DNA from: Duganella sacchari
GTDB taxonomy: Bacteria; Pseudomonadota; Gammaproteobacteria; Burkholderiales; Burkholderiaceae_D
Direction of reading: 5' to 3'
DNA: 64,000 nt
NCBI RefSeq assembly: GCF_900143065.1
Contig: NZ_FRCX01000006.1
Coordinates: 62,001-126,000 of the forward strand
Part shown: positions 49,549 to 57,964 of the stretch, in pieces
Layout of the letters: each line of letters begins with the position of its first letter
Numbering within the stretch: the stretch's first letter is position 1
Notes under the pieces: generated by a model
Told to the model about the DNA's origin: nothing
Seen by the model: the letters and a program-made list of their open reading frames with translations, nothing else
Database searches by the model: none
Program-made: the position numbers and the translations under genes

Positions 49549-51144
49549 ATGACGAAATACAGTCCCAACGAAGCCGACGCCAACAACGGCAGCACTTATA
49601 CCGCTGAATTCCTGCGCGTCAAGGGACTGGCAGAACGTGGCGTGGCCAATGCCCAGCATAGTCTGGGCTTTATGTATTTCAACGGGCAGGGTGTGGCGCA
49701 GAGCTATGAGCTGGCCGTGGTCTGGTATCGCCAGGCCGCGCAGTCGGGCCTGGAACACGCGCAGTACAACCTGGGCGTGATGTACCAGAAGGGCCAGGGC
49801 GTAGAGCAGAATTTCGAAGAGGCCGCCGCCTGGTATCGCCTCGCTGCGGAGCAGGGCTATGCGGCCGCGCAGTACAACCTGGGCTGGCTGTACGCCAAAG
49901 GCCAGGGCGTTGCCAACGACACGCAGCAGGCCATGCACTGGTTCAGCAAGGCCGCCGAACAGGGCGACGCTGGCGCGCAAAACAACCTCGGTATGATGTA
50001 CGACACCGGCAAGGGTGTGCCGCAGGACTTCAAGCAAGCCATCTTCTGGTACCGCAAGGCAGCGGAGCAGGGTTATGCGCGCGCCCAGTTCAACCTCGGC
50101 CTGCGCTACGACAATGGCCAGGGCGTGCCGCAGGATGTCGGCCAGGCCATGTCGTGGTACCGCAAGGCGGCAGACCAGGGCTATGCGCCGGCGCAGTTCA
50201 ACCTGGCGCTGCGCTTCGACAAGGGCGACGGCATTGCGCAGGATGCGCAGAAGGCCATCCTGTGGTATCGCCGCGCGGCGGAGCAGGATCACGCGAGCTC
50301 GCAGTTCAACCTGGGCCTGATCTACGATAACGGCCAGGGCGTGCCGCGCGATGAGCAGAAGGCGCTGGACTGGTACCGCAAGGCGGCCGAGCAGGGACAC
50401 GCAGCAGCGCAGAACAATCTGGGCCTGCGCTATGACCATGGCCAGGGCGTCGAGCAGGATTATGAGCAGGCGCAGTTCTGGTACCGCAAGGCGGCGGAGC
50501 AGGGCTTCCCGGGGGCGCAATACCATCTGGGCCTGCTGTATGACGCCGGCCACGGCGTGGTGGTCGATCATCAGGAAGCCATCTTCTGGTACCGCAAGGC
50601 GGCTGACCAGGGCCATCTGCGCGCGCAGTTCGACCTGGGCCTGCGCTATGAAACGGGACGCGGTGTGCCGCAGGATTATCGCAAGGCCATGGGCTGGTAT
50701 CGCCGCGCGGCCGAGCAGGATTATGTGGCGGCCCAGTATGCGCTTGGCCTGCTGTTTGATAACGATGACGGTCCGCAGCCGGACTGCAACCAGGCCAACC
50801 ACTGGTACCGCAAGGCGGCCGACCAGGGCCACACGCAGGCGCAGTTCGCGCTGGGGCTGCGCTACGATAATGGCCTGGGCGTGCCGCGTGATTATGTGCA
50901 GGCGCACCAGTGGTATCTGCAGGCGGCCAGCCAGGGGCATGTGCGCGCGCAGTTCAACCTGGGCCTGATGTACCTGAGCGGCCAGGGTGTGCCGGCCGAC
51001 GCCAGCCAGGCCTGGCTGTGGCTGGCGATGTCGGAACGTGCGGGCTATGCGGCTGCAGCGCGCTATCTGAAAAATGCCGCCGGCCGCATGGACCCGGCCC
51101 AGCTGGCGCAGGTGCGCGAGCGTATGGAAATGCTGCCGGGCTAG
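49549..51144 (+). CDS. Sel1-like repeat protein (13 tandem repeats)
   Basis: Nearly all of this 531-residue protein is made of 13 consecutive 36-residue Sel1 repeats with the consensus WYRKAAEQGxAxAQFNLGLxYDNGQGVPQD, from about residue 20 to 490, followed by a capping segment. No signal peptide or membrane helix is seen, so it is cytoplasmic. Sel1 solenoids act as protein-binding scaffolds. It starts 9 nt after the GGDEF-EAL gene and is probably in its operon, suggesting a role as an adaptor downstream of c-di-GMP signalling (inference). The repeats are highly alike at DNA level, giving a 108-bp periodicity. Confidence 0.9.
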   Translation: MTKYSPNEADANNGSTYTAEFLRVKGLAERGVANAQHSLGFMYFNGQGVAQSYELAVVWYRQAAQSGLEHAQYNLGVMYQKGQGVEQNFEEAAAWYRLAAEQGYAAAQYNLGWLYAKGQGVANDTQQAMHWFSKAAEQGDAGAQNNLGMMYDTGKGVPQDFKQAIFWYRKAAEQGYARAQFNLGLRYDNGQGVPQDVGQAMSWYRKAADQGYAPAQFNLALRFDKGDGIAQDAQKAILWYRRAAEQDHASSQFNLGLIYDNGQGVPRDEQKALDWYRKAAEQGHAAAQNNLGLRYDHGQGVEQDYEQAQFWYRKAAEQGFPGAQYHLGLLYDAGHGVVVDHQEAIFWYRKAADQGHLRAQFDLGLRYETGRGVPQDYRKAMGWYRRAAEQDYVAAQYALGLLFDNDDGPQPDCNQANHWYRKAADQGHTQAQFALGLRYDNGLGVPRDYVQAHQWYLQAASQGHVRAQFNLGLMYLSGQGVPADASQAWLWLAMSERAGYAAAARYLKNAAGRMDPAQLAQVRERMEMLPG

Positions 51145-51216
51145 TTCAAGTTTCCGTCTGGAATAGCCGTTATAAGGTCGACAAGCGTAATTCCGCGCTT
51201 GGGATGACGGCTGCCC

Positions 51217-52674
51217 ATGCAAATCACCACCAATATCCTGTCTTTGAATGCTCAGCGCAGTCTGACGCGCTCGAGCGAGGATTTGGCCGTCCATCTGCAG
51301 CGCATATCGAGCGGCACGCGCATCAATTCGGCGCGCGATGACGCGGCGGGGCAGGCGGTAAGTTCGCGCATGACGGCGGAGATCAATGGCCTGCGGCGTG
51401 CGAATCAAAATATCAATGATGGCATTTCGCTTATCCAGGTGGCGGATGGCGCGGCGGGAGAGCTCAACGCCAATTACCAGCGCATGCGCGAACTGGCGGT
51501 GCAGGCGGCCAATGACACCAACAGCAAGATCGACCGCAAGTCCATCCAGCAGGAAGTGGACGCGCTGGTGGCGGCCAACGCGGACATCGTCGATGGCGCG
51601 CGCTTCAACCGCCAGAAGCTGCTGGACGGCGGTTTCTCGCAGCAGTTGCAGGTGGGCGCGGATGCGGGGCAGGTGCTGCAGGTGACGATACCGCAGGCGG
51701 TGATCCAGGCGCATTATTCCGACAGCCTGGTGGACATGGCGCCGCAGCAGTCCACTGCAGTCGGCACGGCGGTGCTGGGGGCGCTGAATTATGGCGATCT
51801 CGCGGTCAACAACACGGCAGTGGGCGCCACCACGGCGGGCGCGCAGGCGGGCCAGAATGCCGCCAGTGCCTATGCGGTGGCGGCAGCGGTCAATGCCGCC
51901 AATATTGCCGGCATCTCCGCCACGGCCACCACCTCCATCAGCGGCGATGTGGGGGCGACGGGCGCGCTGCCGAATGCGGCGTTCTCTGTCAACGGTGTGA
52001 CTGTGGGGCCGATTGGCGGTGCCACGGCGGCGGCGCGCGCGGCTAGTGCGGCGGCCGCCATCAGTGCGACCACGGGCAGCAGTGGCGTCAGCGCCAGCGC
52101 CAGTGGCGGCACGCTGACGCTGACGGCGGCGGATGGGCGCGACATCATGTTGTCCGAAGCGGCTGGCGGCAGCCTTGGCTCGCTGGGACTGCCGGCTGGC
52201 AGCATCAAGGGCAGCGTGACGGTGAGCGAGGCGCCGCGGCCGCTGCCCCATAGCATGCGTATCGCCGGCGCGAATCCGGCGCAGGCGGGACTGGTGGCCG
52301 GCGCCAGTTCTTCCGTGTCGATTGGTCCGCCCGATATGCAGATCAGGCCGACCTACACTGCGGGCGAGCCAGCCATGGACCTGTCCACGCACAGCGGCGC
52401 CAGCGACGCGCTTGACTACCTCGATGGCAAGCTGGATCTCGTGAACAGCATCCGCGCGCAGCTGGGCGCGATCAACAACCGCCTGACGGCGGCGGCCGGC
52501 AACGCTACCAGCGAAGCCGATAACCTGACCGCCGCGCGCTCACGTATTCTGGACGCAGACTATGCAACGGAGACCGCCCAGCTCACGCGCGCCAACATCC
52601 TGCGCCAGGCCGGCGCCTCCATCGTCGCGCAGGCCAACGCGCTGCCGCAACAGGCGCTGATGCTATTGCGTTAG
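51217..52674 (+). CDS. Flagellin (orphan copy)
   Basis: The 485-residue protein has conserved flagellin ends: [16 protein letters not shown] and RISSGTRINSARDDAAGQAVSSRM at the N-terminus (D0/D1, to about 150) and ARSRILDADYATETAQLTRANILRQAGASIVAQANALPQQ-type helices at the C-terminus. The middle is Ala/Gly/Ser/Thr-rich and variable, about 240 residues. No fliD, fliS or other flagellar genes are nearby, and no clear sigma-28 promoter was found. It follows the Sel1 gene by 72 bp. It could be a second flagellin for a special condition. Confidence 0.9.
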   Translation: MQITTNILSLNAQRSLTRSSEDLAVHLQRISSGTRINSARDDAAGQAVSSRMTAEINGLRRANQNINDGISLIQVADGAAGELNANYQRMRELAVQAANDTNSKIDRKSIQQEVDALVAANADIVDGARFNRQKLLDGGFSQQLQVGADAGQVLQVTIPQAVIQAHYSDSLVDMAPQQSTAVGTAVLGALNYGDLAVNNTAVGATTAGAQAGQNAASAYAVAAAVNAANIAGISATATTSISGDVGATGALPNAAFSVNGVTVGPIGGATAAARAASAAAAISATTGSSGVSASASGGTLTLTAADGRDIMLSEAAGGSLGSLGLPAGSIKGSVTVSEAPRPLPHSMRIAGANPAQAGLVAGASSSVSIGPPDMQIRPTYTAGEPAMDLSTHSGASDALDYLDGKLDLVNSIRAQLGAINNRLTAAAGNATSEADNLTAARSRILDADYATETAQLTRANILRQAGASIVAQANALPQQALMLLR

Positions 52675-52820
52675 CCGCCGGCGCGACCGTCAGTCTTTTC
52701 GCAACCGCCACCTCAGCGTAGTGACCAGCAATGTATTTCCATCAATGCTTGCGTGTTAATCTTGCCGCTTATATATTCCCCTCACGATTAAATGGTCGCG
52801 CACCCACAAGGGATGGACTC

Positions 52821-53960
52821 ATGAATGCCAGTTTTCGCACAGCTTGTGCCGTGCTGTTGATGTCAGGCTGGCTGTCCATGGGATATGCGCAGACGTTGCC
52901 CGAGCCTACAGGCCAGGAGTCCTTGAGCAGGGTAGAGGTGTCGGCCAAGGCGGATGCTGATGAACGCCCCTATCAGCGCTTTGTGAAGGCCATGGAGTTG
53001 TTTGATGCCGAGCGCCCGGCGTTGGCGCCGCAGTCCAACTTGCGCTTTCACCTGGATGCCAAGCGTCGTTCAGCGCGGGTTGATGCACTCAAGCTGACGC
53101 TGACCGGCACCACGGTGCGCGCCCCGGTTGCGCTGACGCCGGAGCATTTCTTCACCGTCGAGCGCAACGAACTGGCGCTGCGCGAGGACGCCACCGTGCG
53201 CAGCAACCGTAAGGAAGACAGCTTTAACTGGAGCGTCGATGTGCGCACGCCGGGTCTGGCGGCCAATACCCGACGGCTGGGCGACTTGCGCCTGCAATGC
53301 CGGGTCGAGCTGCTGGCGGCCAATTTGGGGCGGCGTATTTTCAGTCCTTTGTATTACGCGCAGACGGCAGCGGGCGCGGATCCCTGCACTTTCCGCAATC
53401 TCACCATACTGGCGATGGGCGATGAGCCCATCTTTACCGTGACCCTGGTGGATGGGGCGCGGCGCCAGGTACTGCCGGTCAGCAGCCTGTATGGCGGTTC
53501 GCTGCCTGCCTGGGTGAAAGCCCTGGCCGGCGACTGGCCTGGCCGTGACCGGGTCTATGAACTTCCGTTGTGGGATGCCAGCTGGCCGCACGATACCTTG
53601 GTCGAGCTGGAGCCGATGCGCGCGGCGCCGGCGGCGGTCACGGAAGCCGAGCCTCCGCCAGCAGCTGAAGCGCTGCAGTCAGTGACGCGCGCGGATCTGG
53701 CGCGATGGCTGATTGAAGGCCAGACCAGCGCCACCGTCTTGCAGGGCGTGTTTGGCAGTCCCGAGGTCGTCCAGTTTGCCAATGGTGATGCGTCCTGGGT
53801 ATTTCGCAGCGAGACCGGCAGCGGCAAGCTTTTATCTCTGATCCCCATTGTTGGCACGCTGCTCAAGCCCGAGCGCACGCTCAAGGAGCTGCACGTCCTG
53901 GTGGGAGCGGATGGCACGGTCAGGCAATACCGTTTGGAGGAGATGGTGCTGCGGTTGTAG
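52821..53960 (+). CDS. Exported protein of unknown function with BamE-like C-terminal segment
   Basis: This 379-residue protein starts with a signal peptide (cut near GYAQ, about residue 24); an AAGGGA site supports 52821 rather than the ATG at 52731. The central 200 residues are beta-rich with two Cys (LQCRVELL, PCTFRN) that may form a disulfide. The last 85 residues resemble the SmpA/BamE fold (DLARWLIEGQTSATVLQGVFGSPEVV, WVFRSETG, ELHVLVGADGTVRQYRL). I do not recognise the full-length protein. Its neighbours give no further clue. Confidence 0.65.
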   Translation: MNASFRTACAVLLMSGWLSMGYAQTLPEPTGQESLSRVEVSAKADADERPYQRFVKAMELFDAERPALAPQSNLRFHLDAKRRSARVDALKLTLTGTTVRAPVALTPEHFFTVERNELALREDATVRSNRKEDSFNWSVDVRTPGLAANTRRLGDLRLQCRVELLAANLGRRIFSPLYYAQTAAGADPCTFRNLTILAMGDEPIFTVTLVDGARRQVLPVSSLYGGSLPAWVKALAGDWPGRDRVYELPLWDASWPHDTLVELEPMRAAPAAVTEAEPPPAAEALQSVTRADLARWLIEGQTSATVLQGVFGSPEVVQFANGDASWVFRSETGSGKLLSLIPIVGTLLKPERTLKELHVLVGADGTVRQYRLEEMVLRL

Positions 53961-53998
53961 TGCGGCGTATTACGTCAGTCAGACCATAGGAAGAGAAG

Positions 53999-54544
53999 AT
54001 GAAACTAACCCTGTCCGAACAGCAGCAACAGGAGATGCGCCATGCGTACTATGACGGCGCCCCTGGCATCCTGGTCTCCGGCCTCGTCTGGAGTAGCGCA
54101 GCTGCGGTGTGCCATCTGCTTGGGATACGCCAGGCGGTATGGACGCTGCTGATCGGCGGTGTACTGATTTATCCATTGAGCGTTGTCGTGACCAAGGTGT
54201 TGCGGCGCCCCGCCAAGACAGACCAGGGCAATGCGCTGAACCAGCTGGTGATGGCGTCGACGGTATGGCTCATCCTGTGCTGCGCCATGGCGTATGGATT
54301 GTTCGTCTTCATGCCGAAACTGTTTTTCCCTGCGATGCTGGCCGCGATTGGCGGCCGCTACCTGGTCTTTGCGAGCATCTACGCCAGACCGGTTTACTGG
54401 GTGATGGGGGCGACGCTGATTGTCGCCGCCAATGGCGTGCTATTCCTGGCGATTCCGCCCGTGGTTGCCGCCGCACTCGGTGGACTGATTGAGATTGTAT
54501 TTGCGGTCCTGGTGTTTTCAAACGCCGCCAGGCCCGCAAGCTGA
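53999..54544 (+). CDS. Small multi-pass membrane protein (DUF7010-like)
   Basis: The 181-residue protein has five to six hydrophobic helices and an N-terminal charged segment rich in Gln. It resembles the DUF7010 family of unknown function. A GGAAGAGAAG ribosome site precedes the ATG. It converges with the minus-strand tautomerase operon, ending 2 bp from it. Confidence 0.65.
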   Translation: MKLTLSEQQQQEMRHAYYDGAPGILVSGLVWSSAAAVCHLLGIRQAVWTLLIGGVLIYPLSVVVTKVLRRPAKTDQGNALNQLVMASTVWLILCCAMAYGLFVFMPKLFFPAMLAAIGGRYLVFASIYARPVYWVMGATLIVAANGVLFLAIPPVVAAALGGLIEIVFAVLVFSNAARPAS

Positions 54545-54546
54545 AC

Positions 54547-55116
54547 TCACATTGCAGTGACGCCAGGGGCGGATACATGGCCCACCTGATAGTGCCGCAC
54601 TGTGGCTGTTTGGCCTGCGTGCGCAGCTTCCGCTGCCGCTGCTGAGCGCCACAGGTTCAAGCGTGTAACCGTCCAGGTCACCGGCTCAAATGCCACCACC
54701 ACCGCCAGTGCGCCATGCGCCAATGCCTGTTGCGCCGCCGCCTGTTCCTGTTCGCGCAGTTGTGCCAGCGCGCTGTAAGGCGCAATCGCCGTGCTGCTGA
54801 TCGTGGCGTGCTGCGCCTGCCGTACATCGGCAGTGACGGTGGCGTGCCACGGCGTCCACGTCTGCACGGACGGCCAGCCGAAGGCTTGCGACACGCCGGC
54901 AAACGCAGGGCCGTTGAGGAAGCCGTGCATGGCTTCCTCGTCGCGCCACAGGTAGAACGGGGCGTAGGTATGCTCGGGATCTTCTGCGTGCAGATAGGCC
55001 TTGAAGACCAGGCCGGGCAGGTTGTCCAGCAGCGGACCCTTGGTGGCGATGCGCTCGCGGATTGCCGCCATGTCGTAATCGGCCGGCAGCACAAAGCGGT
55101 ACTGCATCGCGATCAT
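54547..55116 (-). CDS. DUF4865 family protein
   Basis: This 189-residue protein resembles DUF4865 (YdhR-like dimeric alpha/beta barrel): MQYRFVLPADYDMAAIRERIATKG, FKAYLHAE, YAPFYLWRDEEAMHGFL. Relatives are often found with tautomerases and carboxymuconolactone-decarboxylase-like proteins under a LysR regulator, exactly as here. GAGGAC upstream and the ATGA overlap with the tautomerase gene support the start. The reaction is unknown; a monooxygenase-like or isomerase fold is possible. Confidence 0.78.
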   Translation of the reverse strand: MIAMQYRFVLPADYDMAAIRERIATKGPLLDNLPGLVFKAYLHAEDPEHTYAPFYLWRDEEAMHGFLNGPAFAGVSQAFGWPSVQTWTPWHATVTADVRQAQHATISSTAIAPYSALAQLREQEQAAAQQALAHGALAVVVAFEPVTWTVTRLNLWRSAAAAEAAHAGQTATVRHYQVGHVSAPGVTAM

Positions 55117-55514
55117 GATGTCCTCATCAGCGAAGCCGCCGGATGGCCGCCGCCGAACGACCATTCATCGCCCTGCGAGGTGGCGATCACCACCATCACG
55201 TCGCGCGGGTTGAGGCCCGGCGATTCGGCCAGGATCGCCACCAGGTGACGGTAGAATGCCTGCTTTACCTCCGTCGTGCGCGGCTTGCCGGCGGTGATGG
55301 TGATGAGCACAAAGTCGTCCGAGCGCGGGCCGTCGGGGCTTTCGTAGTTGCGGTCGAAAATCAGCTCGTGGGGTTCGTGCTGGTGGATCAGCTGGAAGCG
55401 GTCGTTCTTCGGCACGTTGAACGCTTCTTCCATGGCGCGCTGCAAACCATCGGCCAGCGCACGGAGATATTCGGGCGACTTACCTTTCAATACAGAGATG
55501 CGGCTCATAGGCAT
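55113..55514 (-). CDS. Tautomerase family protein
   Basis: The 133-residue protein begins MPMSRISVLKGKSPEY, so after removal of Met the catalytic Pro1 of the tautomerase superfamily is present. The double-length chain (beta-alpha-beta twice) fits the MSAD/MIF-like group with FQLIHQHEPHELIFDRNY and a C-terminal GEWSFGGG-like motif (GDEWSFGGGHP). It probably tautomerises a keto-enol compound or hydrolyses a small acid. It overlaps DUF4865 by 4 nt and the upstream decarboxylase-like gene by 10 nt. Confidence 0.82.
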   Translation of the reverse strand: MPMSRISVLKGKSPEYLRALADGLQRAMEEAFNVPKNDRFQLIHQHEPHELIFDRNYESPDGPRSDDFVLITITAGKPRTTEVKQAFYRHLVAILAESPGLNPRDVMVVIATSQGDEWSFGGGHPAASLMRTS

Positions 55515-55813
55515 GATGACTCCTCCAATTGTTTAAGTATGTTGATCGCGGAGGCCGCAGTCGGCCAGCCGGAATAAAACGCCAGATGCGTGATGAGTTC
55601 AACCAGCTCATCGCGCGTGACACCATTATCACGCGCCCGCTGCAAATGAAAGGGCAGTTGCTCCAGCCGGTACAACGCCACCAGCGCCGACACGGTGGCC
55701 AGACTGCGCTCGCGCGGCGACAGGCCGGGCCGTTGCCAGATATCGCCAAACAACACCTCATCGGTGAGCTGCGCCAGCTTGGGGGCGACCCCGTCCATTC
55801 CATGTGCTGCCAT
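55505..55813 (-). CDS. Carboxymuconolactone decarboxylase family protein
   Basis: This 102-residue helical protein matches the AhpD/CMD fold: LFGDIWQRPGLSPRERSLATVSALVALYRLEQLPFHLQRARDNGVTRDELVELITHLAFYSGWP. It lacks the CxxC of peroxidase-type AhpD, so it more likely belongs to the non-redox branch. It is first in the three-gene minus-strand operon, divergent from the LysR gene. Confidence 0.85.
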   Translation of the reverse strand: MAAHGMDGVAPKLAQLTDEVLFGDIWQRPGLSPRERSLATVSALVALYRLEQLPFHLQRARDNGVTRDELVELITHLAFYSGWPTAASAINILKQLEESSCL

Positions 55814-55859
55814 TTCACGCTCCTGTTGGATTGACAGCGTCAGAATACCGGCCTATCTT

Positions 55860-55878
55860 ATTCCTGAAAATCAGGAAT
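55860..55878. promoter_or_regulatory. Perfect dyad in the LysR/operon divergent region, likely operator
   Basis: ATTCCTGA-AAA-TCAGGAAT is a perfect 8-bp inverted repeat with a 3-base centre, lying 35 bp before the lysR start and 47 bp before the divergent operon. LysR regulators usually bind such a dyad between their own gene and the target. It is the clearest candidate operator in the window. Confidence 0.65.
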
Positions 55879-55912
55879 ATTTTGATAAACAGTTCGAAAA
55901 AACGGGATGGTC

Positions 55913-56788
55913 ATGCGGCGCATTACTTTTGATCTGGATGTCCTGCGCACCTTTGTCACTGGCGTGGACATGGGCAGCTTTGCCAAGGCTTCGGACCGGC
56001 TGGGGCGCTCCACCTCGGCCGTCAGCGCACAGCTGAAAAAACTCGAGGACCAGCTGGGCATGCCGGTGCTGCGCAAGGAAGGGCGCGGCATGGTGACCAC
56101 GCCAGCCGGTGAATCGCTGCTGGGCTACGCGCGCCGCCTGCTGGAGCTGAACGATGAAGCCGCCAACGCCGTGCGCGGCGCCGAGCTGGCGGGCAGCGTG
56201 CGGCTTGGGATCCAGCAGGATTTCGGCGAGCAGATGCTGACCGAGGTGCTGGGCCGCTTCACGCGCGTGCATCCGCAGGTACGCATCGAGGCGCGCGTGG
56301 CGCGCAATTCGGAACTGATGGATCAGCTGGGCGGCGGCCGCCTGGACCTGGCGCTGACCTGGGATAACGGCATGCCGGCCGCGCATGCGGTGGATGTCGG
56401 CCGCCAGGCGATGCGCTGGATCGGTCCGGTGGATGCGTCGCGGCTGGCGCTGGAGGGCGGCGTGCACCAACCGTTGCCGCTGGTGATGATGGATGCGCCC
56501 TGCATCATGCGCAGCGCCGCCACACGCGCGCTGGACCAGGCCGGTATCCCGTGGCGGATTGCATTCACGAGTCCCGGCCTGTCGGGCGTGTGGGCGGCGG
56601 CCGCGGCCGGGCTGGGCGTCACGGTACGCACCGCCATCGGTCTGCCGCCGTCGTTGTGCGTACTCGATATGCCGGGCCTGCCGCCGCTGCCGGACGTTGG
56701 CCTGCGCCTGCTCCGCGCCGAGAAGGAGCTGAACCCACCGGCCCAGCGCCTGCATGACATCGTGCTGCAGGCCTTGCAGTCGCTCTAG
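55913..56788 (+). CDS. LysR-family transcriptional regulator
   Basis: The 291-residue protein has an N-terminal winged helix (LDVLRTFVTGVDMGSFAKASDRLGRSTSAVSAQLKKLEDQLG) and a periplasmic-binding-protein-like effector domain beginning near SVRLGIQQDF. It is transcribed away from the three-gene tautomerase operon and probably controls it through the dyad at 55860-55878. An in-frame ATG at 55907 adds two residues; 55913 has the better spaced GGGATGG site. The inducer is unknown. Confidence 0.86.
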   Translation: MRRITFDLDVLRTFVTGVDMGSFAKASDRLGRSTSAVSAQLKKLEDQLGMPVLRKEGRGMVTTPAGESLLGYARRLLELNDEAANAVRGAELAGSVRLGIQQDFGEQMLTEVLGRFTRVHPQVRIEARVARNSELMDQLGGGRLDLALTWDNGMPAAHAVDVGRQAMRWIGPVDASRLALEGGVHQPLPLVMMDAPCIMRSAATRALDQAGIPWRIAFTSPGLSGVWAAAAAGLGVTVRTAIGLPPSLCVLDMPGLPPLPDVGLRLLRAEKELNPPAQRLHDIVLQALQSL

Positions 56789-56906
56789 CCGCCGCTGGTT
56801 TGCCTGAGGGTGATTATTGGAGAGATTGTCGGCCGCACAAATCTATAGAATTCGCCCTTGGATTTTTGCCTTAAGGCAATTTTTGCATTTCACTAGGGGA
56901 AAAAAA

Positions 56907-57587
56907 ATGAAAATCATCCACACCACGCAGTTGCTGGCAGCAGCACTGGCCATTTCGGCATTGGCTGGCTGCGCGACCGAGAGCTCGCAGGCGGTCGCGG
57001 TGGCCACCACGGCAAGCGCAGCGAAACCGTATGTCGGTCCACGTTCGCTGATCGCCGTCGGCAAGTTCGACAACCGTTCCAGCTTCATGCGTGGCATTTT
57101 CTCCGATGGCGTCGACCGTCTGGGCAGCCAGGCCAAAACCATTTTGATCTCGCATCTGCAGCAGACCAACCGCTTCAACGTGCTGGACCGCGACAACCTG
57201 AGCGAGATGAAGCAGGAAGCCGGCTTCAAGCAGCAAAGCCAGCAGATCAAGGGCGCCGATTTCATCGTGACCGGCGATGTGACGGAATTCGGCCGCAAGG
57301 AAGTGGGCGACCATCAGCTGTTCGGCTTGGCCGGCCGCGGCAAGACGCAGGTAGCGTATGCCAAAGTCACGCTGAACGTGGTCAATATCGCCACCTCGGA
57401 AGTGGTGTATTCGGCTGCAGGCGCGGGTGAGTACAGCCTGTCCAACCGCGAAGTGCTGGGCTTTGGCGGCACCGCCAGCTATGACGCGACGCTCAATGGC
57501 AAAGTGCTGGACCTGGCCATGCGCGAAGCCGTGGACAAACTGGTGGCTGGCGTCGAAGCCGGTGCACTGAACGTGCGTGCACAGTGA
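56907..57587 (+). CDS. CsgG/HfaB family lipoprotein
   Basis: The 226-residue protein has a lipoprotein signal (ISALAGCATES) and the CsgG fold: LIAVGKFDNRSSFMRG, TILISHLQQTNRFNVLDRDNLSEM, ADFIVTGDVTEFGRKE, VTLNVVNIATSEVVYSAAGAGEYS. In curli systems CsgG is an outer-membrane export channel; here it is shorter and sits with DUF4810 and DUF799 genes instead of csgA/B/E/F. An AGGGGA site precedes the ATG at 56907. The operon recalls Neisseria NMB1164-1162. Role: probably envelope assembly or cell-wall synthase support (inference). Confidence 0.85.
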   Translation: MKIIHTTQLLAAALAISALAGCATESSQAVAVATTASAAKPYVGPRSLIAVGKFDNRSSFMRGIFSDGVDRLGSQAKTILISHLQQTNRFNVLDRDNLSEMKQEAGFKQQSQQIKGADFIVTGDVTEFGRKEVGDHQLFGLAGRGKTQVAYAKVTLNVVNIATSEVVYSAAGAGEYSLSNREVLGFGGTASYDATLNGKVLDLAMREAVDKLVAGVEAGALNVRAQ

Positions 57588-57610
57588 TGCCGGTGATGCA
57601 GATCAATCTC

Positions 57611-57964
57611 ATGAAACGCGTTTGCCTGCCGCTGGCGCTGGCTGGCGCAGCACTGCTGACCGGCTGTGCCGGACCGAAGACCATGTATGGCTGGGATGGC
57701 TACCAGCCACAGGTGTACCAGCATTTCAAGGGCGAGAGCCCTGACCAGCAGATCGCTGAAATGGAAGTCTCGCTGCAAAAGATCAGCGCCAAGGGCGTTC
57801 CGGTGCCGCCTGGCTTCCATGCCCACCTGGGCATGCTGTATTCCATGGTTGGCAAACAGGACCAGATGGCCGCGCAGTTCGAGGACGAGAAAAAACTGTT
57901 CCCGGAATCGACCGCCTATATGGATTTCCTGCTGGCGAAAGTAAAGAACGGGGAAAAATTATGA
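57611..57964 (+). CDS. DUF4810 lipoprotein
   Basis: This protein of about 117 residues has a short lipoprotein signal (LAGAALLTGCAGP) and the DUF4810 core TMYGWDGYQPQVYQHFKGE followed by a TPR-like helical pair (GFHAHLGMLYSMVGKQDQMAAQFEDEKKLFPES). Translation could also begin at ATG 57587, overlapping the csgG stop as TGATG; 57611 gives the normal signal length. It overlaps the next gene by 4 nt. It is always found with CsgG- and DUF799-type partners, suggesting a complex. Confidence 0.8.
   Translation: MKRVCLPLALAGAALLTGCAGPKTMYGWDGYQPQVYQHFKGESPDQQIAEMEVSLQKISAKGVPVPPGFHAHLGMLYSMVGKQDQMAAQFEDEKKLFPESTAYMDFLLAKVKNGEKL

Noticed and set aside
49600..51020. Regular 108-bp DNA periodicity suggestive of a repeat array or CRISPR
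   Set aside because: The period equals 36 codons of Sel1 repeats in one open frame; there are no unique spacers.
47383..52392. Minus-strand open frame of 1,669 codons opposite the GGDEF-EAL, Sel1 and flagellin genes
   Set aside because: It is antisense to four well-supported plus-strand genes; its apparent repeats are the mirror of the Sel1 repeats and its composition (Arg/His/Gln-rich) is typical of GC-rich shadows.
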